A stretch of DNA of 64,000 nt from Lacticaseibacillus hegangensis (GCF_003946465.1 NZ_RHOL01000009.1:21499-85498); one strand, 5' to 3'. Numbered from the stretch's first letter, positions 24,689 to 32,224 are shown. Notes: a model not told the origin generated them from the sequence alone. A program made the numbers and translations.

Positions 24689-25481
24689 CATGAGTAAAGT
24701 ATTTTGGCAGATGACCAAAGAACGCGTTCGGCAGGTCACGCAGCTGATCGAGATCGACCTGGGCGTGATCGCGGTGCTCGTGATCATGCGGCTGCTGGGG
24801 CGGATTTCGACAGACGATGTGCTTGGCTTTTCGACCCTTTTCGGCTTGATTACCGTGATGGTCGGCTTCATCGCCCAGGCGCAAAGCCAAGAGCAGGTCT
24901 GGGTCCAAAACCGCTGGCGGCTGGTGCCGATTGCCGACTGGAAGCTGTACTGTGCCAGCACGCTTTCGAACCTCGCGACCAGCGTCTACCTGTGGGCCGT
25001 CATCGCGGCGATCACAACTGTGGAGGTGCTGGTTTCTGGAAATAAGGGAAATTGGTCGAACACTGGTTTCACGATGGTGGCCAGTGTGCTGGTCCTGGTT
25101 CTGGTGATGCTCTTGCTGCTTTGGACCTTGATCAGTCTGGAACACATGCTAATTACCATGATCACTGACTTTCTGCCGGGCATGCAGGAAAAATGGCTCC
25201 GTTGTGTCATTATTTTTGCCAGCATTCTGGTTTCGCTCAAGCTGGTCGACTGGTTCTTCAGCGGCCTCGGCTGGCTGATCAAGGTGACTGGCATCACCGG
25301 CGCCTCGCTTAATTCGTCCATGACGATTGACGGCGCTGGGCTGACGATGCACGGCACCGTGCTTGCCGATCTCTGGCTCAGCACTGGCGTGTTTGCCGCC
25401 GCGGTGCTGCTGCTCGGCGCGCTGAACTGCTTTCTGCTCAGTCGTTGGGTGGAAACCAAGCAGACACCAACGGCGGTATAG
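24681..25481 (+). CDS. ABC transporter permease of the YtrA-type operon
   Basis: 266 aa from ATG 24681, which follows GGAGGTGAG. About six hydrophobic segments are visible, e.g. LGVIAVLVIMRLLG, VASVLVLVLVMLLLLWTL and AAAVLLLGALNCFLLS. No conserved family motif beyond the overall layout. It is translationally coupled to the ATPase. Substrate is unknown; related operons export antimicrobial peptides or respond to envelope stress. Confidence 0.85.
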   Translation: MTSMSKVFWQMTKERVRQVTQLIEIDLGVIAVLVIMRLLGRISTDDVLGFSTLFGLITVMVGFIAQAQSQEQVWVQNRWRLVPIADWKLYCASTLSNLATSVYLWAVIAAITTVEVLVSGNKGNWSNTGFTMVASVLVLVLVMLLLLWTLISLEHMLITMITDFLPGMQEKWLRCVIIFASILVSLKLVDWFFSGLGWLIKVTGITGASLNSSMTIDGAGLTMHGTVLADLWLSTGVFAAAVLLLGALNCFLLSRWVETKQTPTAV

Positions 25482-25483
25482 TC

Positions 25484-25603
25484 TTGAGCATGAAAAGATG
25501 GCTGATTATGGCGGCCGCGGCCTTGGTGTTGATACTGGCTGGCACGTTGCCGGTGATTCGCGCGGCCCGGCTGGTGCCAATTTCCGCACTGCGTTACGAG
25601 TAA
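25484..25603 (+). pseudogene. Short hydrophobic ORF resembling the C-terminal end of an FtsX/MacB-type permease
   Basis: TTG 25484 or ATG 25490 opens a 37-39 aa frame ending at 25603. A transmembrane stretch (LIMAAAALVLILAGTLPV) is followed by IRAARLVPISALRYE. The last part matches the conserved end of FtsX/MacB permeases, which usually read like PAxRAARLxPxEALRYE. It starts a few bases after the permease stop. It is either a residue of a lost permease gene or a small membrane peptide retained in the operon. Confidence 0.5.
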
Positions 25604-25618
25604 GATTCTATTTCAGTC

Positions 25619-25671
25619 GCCAAACAGGACCACGAGTCGCAAAACTGCGAAAACTCGTGGTCCTGTTTGGC
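25619..25671. terminator. Long perfect inverted repeat between convergent genes
   Basis: A 19-bp perfect stem (GCCAAACAGGACCACGAGT and its complement) with an inner CGCA/TGCG stem. There is no T-tract, but the place between convergent operons suggests a two-way terminator. Confidence 0.6.
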
Positions 25672-25678
25672 CCCAAAA

Positions 25679-26269
25679 TCAGTCTTTCTGCAGCGGGTCG
25701 TCACTGGCAACAAAGTGGAATTCGCTGCCGTCAAAACTCATTTCCAGGATCGCGCAGTTGCCGGTGTAAATCTGGTAGCCGGTCATCGGCCAGGGCAGGT
25801 AGTGCAGCAGGAAGGCGTGCATCGCGCCGCCGTGGCTGACGGCCAGGACCGTGTCGCCCTTGGCGTGCTGCATGACGTCAGTGAGCGTGGCCACCATGCG
25901 TTTTTGCACGTCCAGCATCGCCTCACCGCCGTAGCCGTGGTCGGCAAAAAAGGTGCCGTAGCTGGCCTCGCCGGGATGCTTGGGGTTGAGCGTTTCGCTT
26001 CCGCCTTCAAACACGCCGAAGTTCCACTCCTTGATGCCCTTCAGCCGCTGGTAGGGCTGGTCGGTGATGAGCTCCAGCGTGTCTGACGCGCGCTCCTGAG
26101 TGGAGGACACTGCGCAGGTGAAATGAATGCCGCGTTTTTCGTAAAAGGCCTTGGCCGCCTTGGCCTGCGCGATGCCGCGTGCGGTCAGCGGCGAATCCGA
26201 GGCGCCTTGGATTCGGTGGTAAACGTTGAATAAGGTTTCGCCGTGCCGCATCAGATAGAGAGTTTTCAT
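25679..26269 (-). CDS. Histidine phosphatase (phosphoglycerate mutase-like) family protein
   Basis: 196 aa from ATG 26269 with GAAAGGATC upstream; the open frame extends further but into the preceding gene's tail. LYLMRHGETLFNV carries the catalytic RHG. VSSTQERASDT supplies the second Arg, EWNFGVFEG the acid residue, and LAVSHGGAMHAF the second catalytic His. The substrate is unknown: members range from phosphoglycerate mutase to sugar or nucleotide phosphatases. It lies 32 bases after the NrnA-like gene on the same strand and probably shares its transcript. Confidence 0.9.
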   Translation of the reverse strand: MKTLYLMRHGETLFNVYHRIQGASDSPLTARGIAQAKAAKAFYEKRGIHFTCAVSSTQERASDTLELITDQPYQRLKGIKEWNFGVFEGGSETLNPKHPGEASYGTFFADHGYGGEAMLDVQKRMVATLTDVMQHAKGDTVLAVSHGGAMHAFLLHYLPWPMTGYQIYTGNCAILEMSFDGSEFHFVASDDPLQKD

Positions 26270-26301
26270 TGGCTGATCCTTTCGTTCTGAAAAAAATTGG
26301 G

Positions 26302-27252
26302 TTACGTCTGCTGCTCGGCGTTCAGCGCGTCGAGCTCTTGAATGATCTGCTGGCACTCGTCGAGGTTCTTGGCCACGGCGCCCGAGGCCAGGGGATGACC
26401 ACCGCCGCCGTGCTTGACCGCGAGGTGGTTGATTGGCCAGTTCTTGGAACGCAGCTCGACGCGCCACTGCCCGTCCGCGCGCTCGGTGAACATGACCCAG
26501 GACTGCACCGTGGTGAGCTTGCCGACCGTCGAAACCGCCGCCTGGGCCTCGCCGGGCTGCAGCTGCAGCTCTTCGATCACTTTTTGCGTGATGAAGAGGC
26601 TGCCGGCGCCATGTGGGGAAACCTGCATGTTGCCGAGCGCGTAAGCCTCAAGGTGCGCGATGGCCGGCGTGTAGTCGGACTCGGCGCGGCCGATTGCCGG
26701 CGCGTCGATGCCGGTGCGCATGAGGTCAGCGGCGACTTCGTGCGTGTGCGGCGTGGTCAGGTCGTACAAAAAGCGGCCGGTGTCGCCGATGATGCCGGCG
26801 TACAGCATCGCGGCCACCGGCTTGGTGAGCTGCAGGTCGGGGCTGGCCGCGATCATGTCCGCGACGATTTCCGAGCAGCTGGACGCGTTGGTGTTGACGA
26901 AGCTTAGATCACCGAAGGGCTCGCGGTCCGGGTGGTGGTCGATTTTGATCAGTTGCTTGCCGTCCTGCCAGTGGGCGCCGGCGATGCGCGGCTGGTTGGC
27001 TGTGTCGATGACGACCACGACGGCATCAGCATAGGCCTCAGCCGGCACGGTATCAGGCGTCGTGATCCAGGCCAGGCCGGCATCGGGTTCGCCCGCCTTG
27101 AGGACGGTTTTTTCCGGGTACGCGGCGGTCAAAGCGGCCGCCAAGCCGCCCTGGGAGCCGAACGCGTCGGGGTCGGGATTTTGGTGGCGGTGAATGATGA
27201 TGGTGTCCGCGGCTTTCAGCGCCGCGAGAATTTGCGTGATGGTTGCTTGCAT
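26302..27252 (-). CDS. nrnA: DHH-family phosphoesterase, NrnA-like (nanoRNase / pAp phosphatase)
   Basis: 316 aa. DHH/DHHA1 motifs in order are IIHRHQNPDPDAFGS (about 18-32), VVVIDTANQPR, KIDHHPD, and the C-terminal RNA-binding motif GGGHPLASGA. NrnA degrades 2-5 nt RNA pieces and hydrolyses 3'-phosphoadenosine 5'-phosphate. Length and motif order fit. ATG 27252 is preceded by GGAGG. It is divergent from pncB. Confidence 0.93.
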   Translation of the reverse strand: MQATITQILAALKAADTIIIHRHQNPDPDAFGSQGGLAAALTAAYPEKTVLKAGEPDAGLAWITTPDTVPAEAYADAVVVVIDTANQPRIAGAHWQDGKQLIKIDHHPDREPFGDLSFVNTNASSCSEIVADMIAASPDLQLTKPVAAMLYAGIIGDTGRFLYDLTTPHTHEVAADLMRTGIDAPAIGRAESDYTPAIAHLEAYALGNMQVSPHGAGSLFITQKVIEELQLQPGEAQAAVSTVGKLTTVQSWVMFTERADGQWRVELRSKNWPINHLAVKHGGGGHPLASGAVAKNLDECQQIIQELDALNAEQQT

Positions 27253-27351
27253 GATGTGCCTCCTACCAGTAGTTTAGCGTTTACCTTGCGAAAAAGGTAC
27301 CGGCGTTGTGGTATTATTGAAGCTAATTACTGACAAGACAGGGAGATCATC

Positions 27352-28773
27352 ATGCGTAATCTAGAAATGCTGACGGACTTGTACGAGTTTTCCATGGCGG
27401 GCGGCTTCCACCACGACCTGCCGCAGACCCGCGGCGTGTTTGACATCTTTTACCGCGACGTGCCGGACAAGGGCAGCTTTGTGCTGGCGGCCGGATTGGC
27501 GCAGGCCGTCGATGTGCTGCGCGATTTTCATTTTTCGCCTGATGACATTGCCTACCTGCGCAGCCTGAAGCTGTACGACGAGGACTTTTTGCAGTACTTG
27601 GCTAACCTCAAGCTGGACTGCACGGTGTCTGCGGTGCCCGAGGGGACGCCGGTGTTCCCGCGCGAGCCCTTGATGACGGTCGAAGGGCCGCTGGATCAGG
27701 CGCAGCTGCTGGAAACGGTGCTGCTCAACATTTTGAACCACCAGTCGCTGATCGCCACCAAGGCGCGGCGGATCACCTTCGCCGCGGCGGGCCGGCCGGT
27801 CATGGAGTTCGGCGCGCGCCGGGCGCAGGGGCCAGATTCCGCGATTTACGGGACGCGCGCGGCCATCATCGGCGGGGCGGCGTCGACCTCCAACGTGCTC
27901 GCCGCGAAAATGTTTGGCATTCCGGCGGCCGGCACCATGGCCCACAGCTGGGTCGAAGCCTACCCGAGTGAGCTGGCGGCTTTTCGCGCCTGGGCCAAGC
28001 ACTACCCGGACAATGCGGCGCTGCTGGTCGACACCTACGACGTGCTGAATTCCGGCGTGCCGAACGCCATCACCGTGTTCAAGGAACTGCGCGCGGCCGG
28101 CCATAAGCCGGTCGGCATCCGCATCGATTCTGGCGACATCGCCCGGCTTTCCAAGGCAGCCCGCCGCATGCTCGACGCCGCCGGCTTTCCGGATGTGAAA
28201 ATCACTGCCAGCAACGCCCTGGACGAAAACGTCATCCCGGCACTGCTGGGTGAAGGCGCGCCGCTGGACAACTTCGGCATCGGCGAGAAAATGATTACCA
28301 GCTCGTCCTCGCCGGTCCTGTCCGGGGTCTACAAGCTGGCGGCCACGCGCACCAACGGCGTCCTGAAGCCGAAGATCAAGGTGTCGGCGTCAATTGAAAA
28401 AACCACCCTGCCGGGCATCAAGCAGACCTACCGCCTGTACACGCCGGGCACCCATGAGGCGTTTGCCGATGTCATCGCACTGGCCGACGAAAAGCTGGAA
28501 GCGCCGCTGGCCGTGGTCAACAGTAACCCGCTGCTCACTTCCAAGCGCATCGTGCTGAAGGCCTTTGACGCGGCGCCGCTGAGCGCGCCAGTGCCGCTGG
28601 ATCAGCCGGCGCCAAGCGACGTATTTGCAATTCAGCGTCACGCCAAGGCCAAGCTCAGTGAGCTGCCACTCGAGACCCAGCGCCTGGTCAACCCGGACAC
28701 CTACACCGTGTACGTGACCCAGAAACTGGCCGACCTGCAACAACAGCTGGTGGACGAGGCTAAGAAAGATTAA
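27352..28773 (+). CDS. pncB: Nicotinate phosphoribosyltransferase
   Basis: 473 aa. Converts nicotinate and PRPP to nicotinate mononucleotide in NAD salvage. MLTDLYEFSMAGGF at the N-terminus, MEFGARRAQGPDSA with the catalytic region, GTMAHSWVEAYPSE, and VGIRIDSGDIARLSKAAR are characteristic of the Gram-positive PncB group. Lactobacilli are commonly nicotinate auxotrophs and need this enzyme. GGGAGATC precedes ATG. It is a single gene followed by a terminator. Confidence 0.96.
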   Translation: MRNLEMLTDLYEFSMAGGFHHDLPQTRGVFDIFYRDVPDKGSFVLAAGLAQAVDVLRDFHFSPDDIAYLRSLKLYDEDFLQYLANLKLDCTVSAVPEGTPVFPREPLMTVEGPLDQAQLLETVLLNILNHQSLIATKARRITFAAAGRPVMEFGARRAQGPDSAIYGTRAAIIGGAASTSNVLAAKMFGIPAAGTMAHSWVEAYPSELAAFRAWAKHYPDNAALLVDTYDVLNSGVPNAITVFKELRAAGHKPVGIRIDSGDIARLSKAARRMLDAAGFPDVKITASNALDENVIPALLGEGAPLDNFGIGEKMITSSSSPVLSGVYKLAATRTNGVLKPKIKVSASIEKTTLPGIKQTYRLYTPGTHEAFADVIALADEKLEAPLAVVNSNPLLTSKRIVLKAFDAAPLSAPVPLDQPAPSDVFAIQRHAKAKLSELPLETQRLVNPDTYTVYVTQKLADLQQQLVDEAKKD

Positions 28774-28782
28774 CTTTTTAGG

Positions 28783-28815
28783 AAAACCTGCAATCATCTG
28801 GTTGCGGTTTTTTTT
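28783..28815 (+). terminator. pncB terminator
   Basis: AAAACC(T)GCAA pairs with TTGCGGTTTT with one bulge; a run of nine T overlaps the right arm. Confidence 0.75.
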
Positions 28816-28825
28816 TGCGTTGCAC

Positions 28826-28957
28826 AAAAAAGCCGCCAGTTGGGGGACTGGCGGCAAAAGTTTGGGGTGCGCCTCACTTGGGGGGATGAGACGCGATAGG
28901 AGGAGTAAATATGAAGATTGGGGTATGGGATAGAAGCAAGTTTGCCTTGTTTCTATG
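28826..28957 (-). ncRNA. Small-RNA-like unit 1 of a tandem array
   Basis: On the minus strand a -10 TAGTAT (plus 28964-28969) starts an estimated 130-nt RNA. It has a 5' hairpin (ATAGAA..AAG / CTT..TTCTAT), a single-stranded segment TTCATATTTACTCCTCCTA that is complementary to a Shine-Dalgarno plus AUG, a second hairpin (about 28866-28894), and a 3' terminator of 9 bp (28832-28840 with 28847-28855) followed by six T. Upstream of the -10, 9 bases away, is GTCACT-AATTC-TTCACA. The plus strand offers only a 17-codon frame here, seen as a by-product of the anti-SD segment. Confidence 0.6.
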
Positions 28958-28978
28958 GTGTTAATACTACAGAGGGTC

Positions 28979-28995
28979 TGTGAAGAATTAGTGAC
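28979..28995 (-). promoter_or_regulatory. Direct-repeat regulator box of sRNA unit 1
   Basis: GTCACT-N5-TTCACA on the minus strand, 11-bp period, 9 bases before the -10. It replaces the -35 element, as expected for an OmpR/PhoB-type activator. Confidence 0.55.
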
Positions 28996-29035
28996 AGCAC
29001 CTTGCAGGTTTTGCGGTGAAATGTGAATTTTTGGC

Positions 29036-29186
29036 AAAAGAAAGCCGCCGGTTGGGGGCCGACGGCTAATTGGGGTAGGGATGGCAACGTGCTTTGGGGG
29101 AGCACGCTGCCGAATTTTTACTTTGGAGGAGTAAAAATGAAAAAGTAGGGTTTGGATAGGAACGAGTTGTTCGCTCGCTTCTATGT
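29036..29186 (-). ncRNA. Small-RNA-like unit 2 of a tandem array
   Basis: Same layout as unit 1. The -10 TAGTAT is at plus 29192-29197. The 5' hairpin has ATAG..GAG / CTC..CTAT arms, then comes CATTTTTACTCCTCCAAAG, again complementary to an RBS and start codon. A stable hairpin at about 29083-29111 (GGCA.CGTGCT / AGCACG.TGCC) and the 3' stem 29043-29067 follow, with a T-rich end. About 150 nt. On the plus strand the same segment reads as an RBS followed by ATG AAA AAG TAG, which cannot encode a useful peptide. Confidence 0.6.
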
Positions 29187-29206
29187 TGTTCATACTAATG
29201 GCCGAA

Positions 29207-29223
29207 TGTGAAGAAAGTGTGAC
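29207..29223 (-). promoter_or_regulatory. Direct-repeat regulator box of sRNA unit 2
   Basis: GTCACA-CTTTC-TTCACA on the minus strand, again 11-bp period and exactly 9 bases before the -10. This is the best copy of the three. Confidence 0.6.
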
Positions 29224-29271
29224 GTAAAAAGTAAGGAATATTTTGTTTTGTTCAATTTAAAAATTCATGGC

Positions 29272-29343
29272 GAAAAAAGCGCGCCGACGGAGTTAGAGGC
29301 AGCGTCGGCGCAGGGCGAAACAGGTTGGAGGCTTGTTTCGATA
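29272..29343 (-). ncRNA. Small-RNA-like unit 3 of a tandem array
   Basis: The shortest unit, about 72 nt. The -10 TATAGT is at plus 29350-29355. The 5' hairpin CGAAACA/TGTTTCG exposes a CCTCC loop. A perfect 9-bp terminator stem (29281-29289 with 29303-29311) is followed by a T-run on the minus strand. Confidence 0.6.
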
Positions 29344-29364
29344 CTGATTACTATAGCGGGCGAA

Positions 29365-29381
29365 TGCGGCAAAATTGTGAC
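29365..29381 (-). promoter_or_regulatory. Direct-repeat regulator box of sRNA unit 3
   Basis: GTCACA-ATTTT-GCCGCA on the minus strand; the first half is intact and the second degenerate. The 9-base distance to the -10 is kept. Confidence 0.5.
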
Positions 29382-29453
29382 CAAGTCTTAGCCTTTTTCC
29401 ATTCGGTGCTGCGGTACAATAAAACTAATACGAAGAGATGAGGGGCTGGTTGC

Positions 29454-30278
29454 ATGTATAAGATGATCGTGAGCGATTTGGACGAGAGCCTGCTGCGAGA
29501 CGACGGGTCGGTGTCGCCAAAGGACATCGAGACGATTCACAAGCTGCGCGATGAAGGCGTCAAGTTTGTGCCCAACACCGGCCGCGGCTTCGCGTCCGTC
29601 CAGCCGTTGCTTGCGACCATCGGCACCAAGGACCTGGCTGGCCAGTACGTGATTTCATACAACGGCGGCGCGATTGTTGAAAACAAGGACAATCGTATCC
29701 TCGTGCAGCACACGCTGGATTTTGACATCGCCGACCAGATCTACCGCCTAGCGATGGCGGAAGGCGACTTGTGCGCGCATGTTTATACCTTCCATCACGT
29801 ATACGTGGCAAACATCAACGAGCCGGAACGCGATTACCTTGAAAACCGTGGGGTCGACTTCCAGCAGTTTTCTGCGCCGGACCTCAGCCAGTTCAAGGAC
29901 CAGGCGATCGCCAAGGTAATTTTCCAGCATCTCGACTTCGGTGTGCGCCGCCGCTTTTACGAAAAAGTCGAGGACAACATCAAGACGCCGCTGACCGTGA
30001 CTTACTCGTCCAACCGCTACGTCGAATTCAACCCCGACGCGATCGACAAGGGCAAGGCCGCCATCGCGCTGGGCGAGCAGATCGGCATCAAAAAGGATGA
30101 GATCATCGCCCTGGGCGACAACTCCAACGACCTGAGCATGCTCCAGCAGGTCGGCCTGGGCGTTGCCGTATCCAACGGCATCCCGGCGGTCAAGCACGCG
30201 GCCGGGCTGGTGCTCGACGCCACCAACAACGATGACCCGGTGACGGAACTGTACGAGAAAGTCTTCAAGCAGGCCTAA
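29454..30278 (+). CDS. Cof-type HAD-IIB hydrolase
   Basis: 274 aa sugar-phosphate or flavin-phosphate phosphatase of the haloacid dehalogenase superfamily. Motif I is VSDLDESLLRDDG, where the second Asp of the usual DxDGT is Asp10 and Gly is replaced by Glu. Motif II is FVPNTGRGF, motif III Lys is in IDKGKAAIALG, and motif IV is IALGDNSNDLSML. The IIB cap lies between. Residues 195-205 (NRYVEFNPDAIDKG) fit the family. No operon partner is seen. TACAAT (about 29415-29420) may be the -10. Specific substrate unknown. Confidence 0.93.
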   Translation: MYKMIVSDLDESLLRDDGSVSPKDIETIHKLRDEGVKFVPNTGRGFASVQPLLATIGTKDLAGQYVISYNGGAIVENKDNRILVQHTLDFDIADQIYRLAMAEGDLCAHVYTFHHVYVANINEPERDYLENRGVDFQQFSAPDLSQFKDQAIAKVIFQHLDFGVRRRFYEKVEDNIKTPLTVTYSSNRYVEFNPDAIDKGKAAIALGEQIGIKKDEIIALGDNSNDLSMLQQVGLGVAVSNGIPAVKHAAGLVLDATNNDDPVTELYEKVFKQA

Positions 30279-30314
30279 GAAAAGACTGTTGATGGTGGTC
30301 ATTTTCTCGTGATA

Positions 30315-30436
30315 TAATTAAGCCAGCAAAAAGGACGCCGGGAAGGGCGCCCCTGCAGAACACCATTCTTTGGTGGCCGACATTTAACCAGTAGCCGCGT
30401 CAGACCCAGCTAAAAGTCAACGCGGCTATTAGTTTA
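30315..30436 (+). ncRNA. Putative antisense antitoxin RNA (locus 2)
   Basis: A -10 TATAAT at about 30312-30317 starts a structured RNA that contains GACGCC..GGGCGCC and CACCA..TGGTG hairpins. It ends at a perfect 9-bp stem, TAGCCGCGT (30392-30400) and ACGCGGCTA (30420-30428), followed by the T-rich end overlapping the stop of the convergent peptide gene. The GCAGAACA, GGTGG, GACAT, TAACC series matches the RNA of locus 1. Ends are estimated. Confidence 0.5.
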
Positions 30437-30589
30437 CGCTTTTTTTCGGCCGCGGCCGAAAGACTGTCTCAGCTTCTTCGCTGCGCGGTGAAGCCGCGTG
30501 AGCCACACGATTACTCGTGTCGCCCAGCGGAGCACCGGCAGCGCGTTATCGCTGAGCCAGTCGATGATCCACGCGAGCGCGTCGATCAT
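30434..30589 (-). CDS. Small hydrophobic-cationic peptide, type I toxin-like (locus 2)
   Basis: 51 aa from ATG 30589, seven bases or so after AAAGGAGGTAC. The sequence begins MIDALAWIIDWLSDNALPVL and ends RAAKKLRQSFGRGRKKA: an amphipathic or membrane-inserting helix plus a very basic tail. It is homologous to the 58-aa peptide of locus 1 in the tail (LTRL, FGRGRKK) and in the 5' leader of the mRNA. Its start overlaps the stop of a 19-codon leader (30586-30645) as ATGA, so translation may be coupled. A TATAAT at plus 30706-30711 is the likely -10. A membrane-acting toxin of a type I system is the best guess; an antimicrobial peptide is an alternative. Confidence 0.55.
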   Translation of the reverse strand: MIDALAWIIDWLSDNALPVLRWATRVIVWLTRLHRAAKKLRQSFGRGRKKA

Positions 30590-30645
30590 GGGTAAACTTG
30601 TACCTCCTTTCTTGAGAATTTAAGGTTATGGGCCTCAATGGCCAT
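30586..30645 (-). CDS. Leader ORF coupled to the toxin-like peptide (locus 2)
   Basis: 19 codons, MAIEAHNLKFSRKEVQVYP, from ATG 30645 with GAAGGTGAGG upstream. Its TGA overlaps the next ATG by two bases. The toxin's ribosome binding site lies inside it. The same GAAGGTGAGGCT-ATG arrangement precedes the locus 1 peptide, where the frame is longer and overlaps the toxin. Confidence 0.35.
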   Translation of the reverse strand: MAIEAHNLKFSRKEVQVYP

Positions 30646-30839
30646 AAGCCTCACCTTCTTTCGAATGCGAAGATACCACCGCAGTTTGGTTGTTCTGCGC
30701 TCATGATTATACGGGATAATTTGCTTACTGCTTAGAGCCGCAAGGGATTACAAATTTATTCATCTCGAACATTAATTCACTAATCGCGGGGAGCCTTTTC
30801 TCCAAAGGCTTGAGCCGGACCGCTCGCCGCTAGCCGTGC

Positions 30840-30906
30840 TATGCTGTCCGTAGAGCACTGCTGGCTAGCTTTTGGCCTAGACCACTACCGGCAACCGTGC
30901 TACACT
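30840..30906 (+). promoter_or_regulatory. Duplicated promoter-like segment upstream of nagA
   Basis: Two similar stretches share CCGTGCTA with TATGCT (30840-30845) and TACACT (30901-30906) as candidate -10 elements about 61 bases apart. The -35 elements are weak. Confidence 0.35.
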
Positions 30907-30952
30907 GGTGAATGGAAGTAAACCTCTACATTAAACCTAAGGAGATCACGCA

Positions 30953-32116
30953 ATGAGCTACTACATTCATGCTGCAAAGTTTTTCCTGAAGAACAACACC
31001 GAGATCGGCGGCTGGCTGGAAGTCACCGCTGACGGCAAGTTTGGCGAGTACATCCCGAGCTACGGCCACAAGCCGGCCGGTGAGATCAAGGATTACGGCG
31101 AGCAGTGGATCGCGCCAGGCCTGGTCGACACCCACATTCACGGCCTGCTGGGCCACGACGTCATGGACAACGACTGGGCGGGCCTCGAGGAAATGTCCGA
31201 GGGCCTGCTGCGCACCGGCGTTACCAGCTGGCTGCCGACGACCTTGACCGGCTCATTCGACCAGCTCAATGACGTCTGCAAGACCATCGGCGACCATGCC
31301 GGGGAGGAAAAAGGCGCCAAGATCAAGGGGATTCATTTTGAAGGGCCGTTCTTCACCGAGGAGCACAAGGGTGCGCAGAACCCGAAGTACTTCCGCGACC
31401 CGTCCATTGAGGAATACGACGAATGGCAAAAGAGTGCCAAGGGCCTGCTGCAAAAAATGTCCCTGGCCGCTGAGCGCGACAACGCCGTGCCGTTCATCCG
31501 CCACATGGCTGGCGACGACGGCAAAGTTGTTGCCTTGGGCCACAGCAGCGCGACCTTCGAACAGGCTAAGGCCTGCATTGAGGCCGGAGCAAGCATGTTC
31601 TGCCACACCTTCAACGCGATGAGCGGCTTGAGTCACCGCGCGCCTGGCATGGTCGGCGCCGCGATGTACCTGAAGAACGTCGACGACGAACTCATCGCCG
31701 ACGGGCACCACGTCCGGCCTGAAGTCATTTCCGTGCTGGTCCGCGAAAAGACCGCCGAGCACATCGCGTTGGTCACCGACTGCATGTCCGCCGGCCTGCA
31801 GCCTGACGGGGACTACATGCTGGGCGAATTTCCGGTCGTTGTCGCCAATGGCACCGCGCGGCTGAAGGACGAGACCCACAACCTCGCGGGTTCCATCCTC
31901 CAGCTCAAGGACGCCATCAAGAACGTCGTTGACTGGAACGCCGCAACGCCGGAAGAGGCCATCAACATGGGGGCTTACGTCCCGGCCAAGTCCGCCAAAA
32001 TTGACGCGACCTGCGGCAGTATCCTGCCGGGCCGCGACGCCGACTTCTTGGTTCTGAACCCAGACATGAGTTTGTCCGAAACCTACCTGAACGGGGAGTC
32101 CCGGTACCAAGCTTAA
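30953..32116 (+). CDS. nagA: N-acetylglucosamine-6-phosphate deacetylase
   Basis: 387 aa amidohydrolase. Removes acetate from GlcNAc-6-phosphate, feeding amino-sugar catabolism and cell-wall recycling. Metal-binding VDTHIHGLLGHDVMD (about 60-74), GIHFEGPFFTEEHKGAQ, VALGHSSATFEQA, FCHTFNAMSGLSHR, and LVTDCMSAG with the catalytic Asp are present. Length matches the family (380-395). AAGGAG precedes ATG. nagB is not nearby. Followed by a terminator. Confidence 0.95.
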   Translation: MSYYIHAAKFFLKNNTEIGGWLEVTADGKFGEYIPSYGHKPAGEIKDYGEQWIAPGLVDTHIHGLLGHDVMDNDWAGLEEMSEGLLRTGVTSWLPTTLTGSFDQLNDVCKTIGDHAGEEKGAKIKGIHFEGPFFTEEHKGAQNPKYFRDPSIEEYDEWQKSAKGLLQKMSLAAERDNAVPFIRHMAGDDGKVVALGHSSATFEQAKACIEAGASMFCHTFNAMSGLSHRAPGMVGAAMYLKNVDDELIADGHHVRPEVISVLVREKTAEHIALVTDCMSAGLQPDGDYMLGEFPVVVANGTARLKDETHNLAGSILQLKDAIKNVVDWNAATPEEAINMGAYVPAKSAKIDATCGSILPGRDADFLVLNPDMSLSETYLNGESRYQA

Positions 32117-32132
32117 GCGAAATGTTTCATCA

Positions 32133-32162
32133 GGCCTCGCCACAATTGGCGGGGCTTTTTTT
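32133..32162 (+). terminator. nagA terminator
   Basis: GCCTCGCC pairs with GGCGGGGC (one G-U pair) around ACAATT, followed by seven T. Confidence 0.85.
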
Positions 32163-32224
32163 CGTAAATTGCTCGTTTTGGGAAGGACGGGGGAGTAGAC
32201 TTAATCAATATTGGAGGCGTGAAG

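Noticed and set aside
28909..28965. Plus-strand frame MKIGVWDRSKFALFLWC with a good RBS
   Set aside because: The next unit has the same RBS followed by ATG AAA AAG TAG, and the third unit has no ATG, while minus-strand promoter and terminator features are kept in all three.
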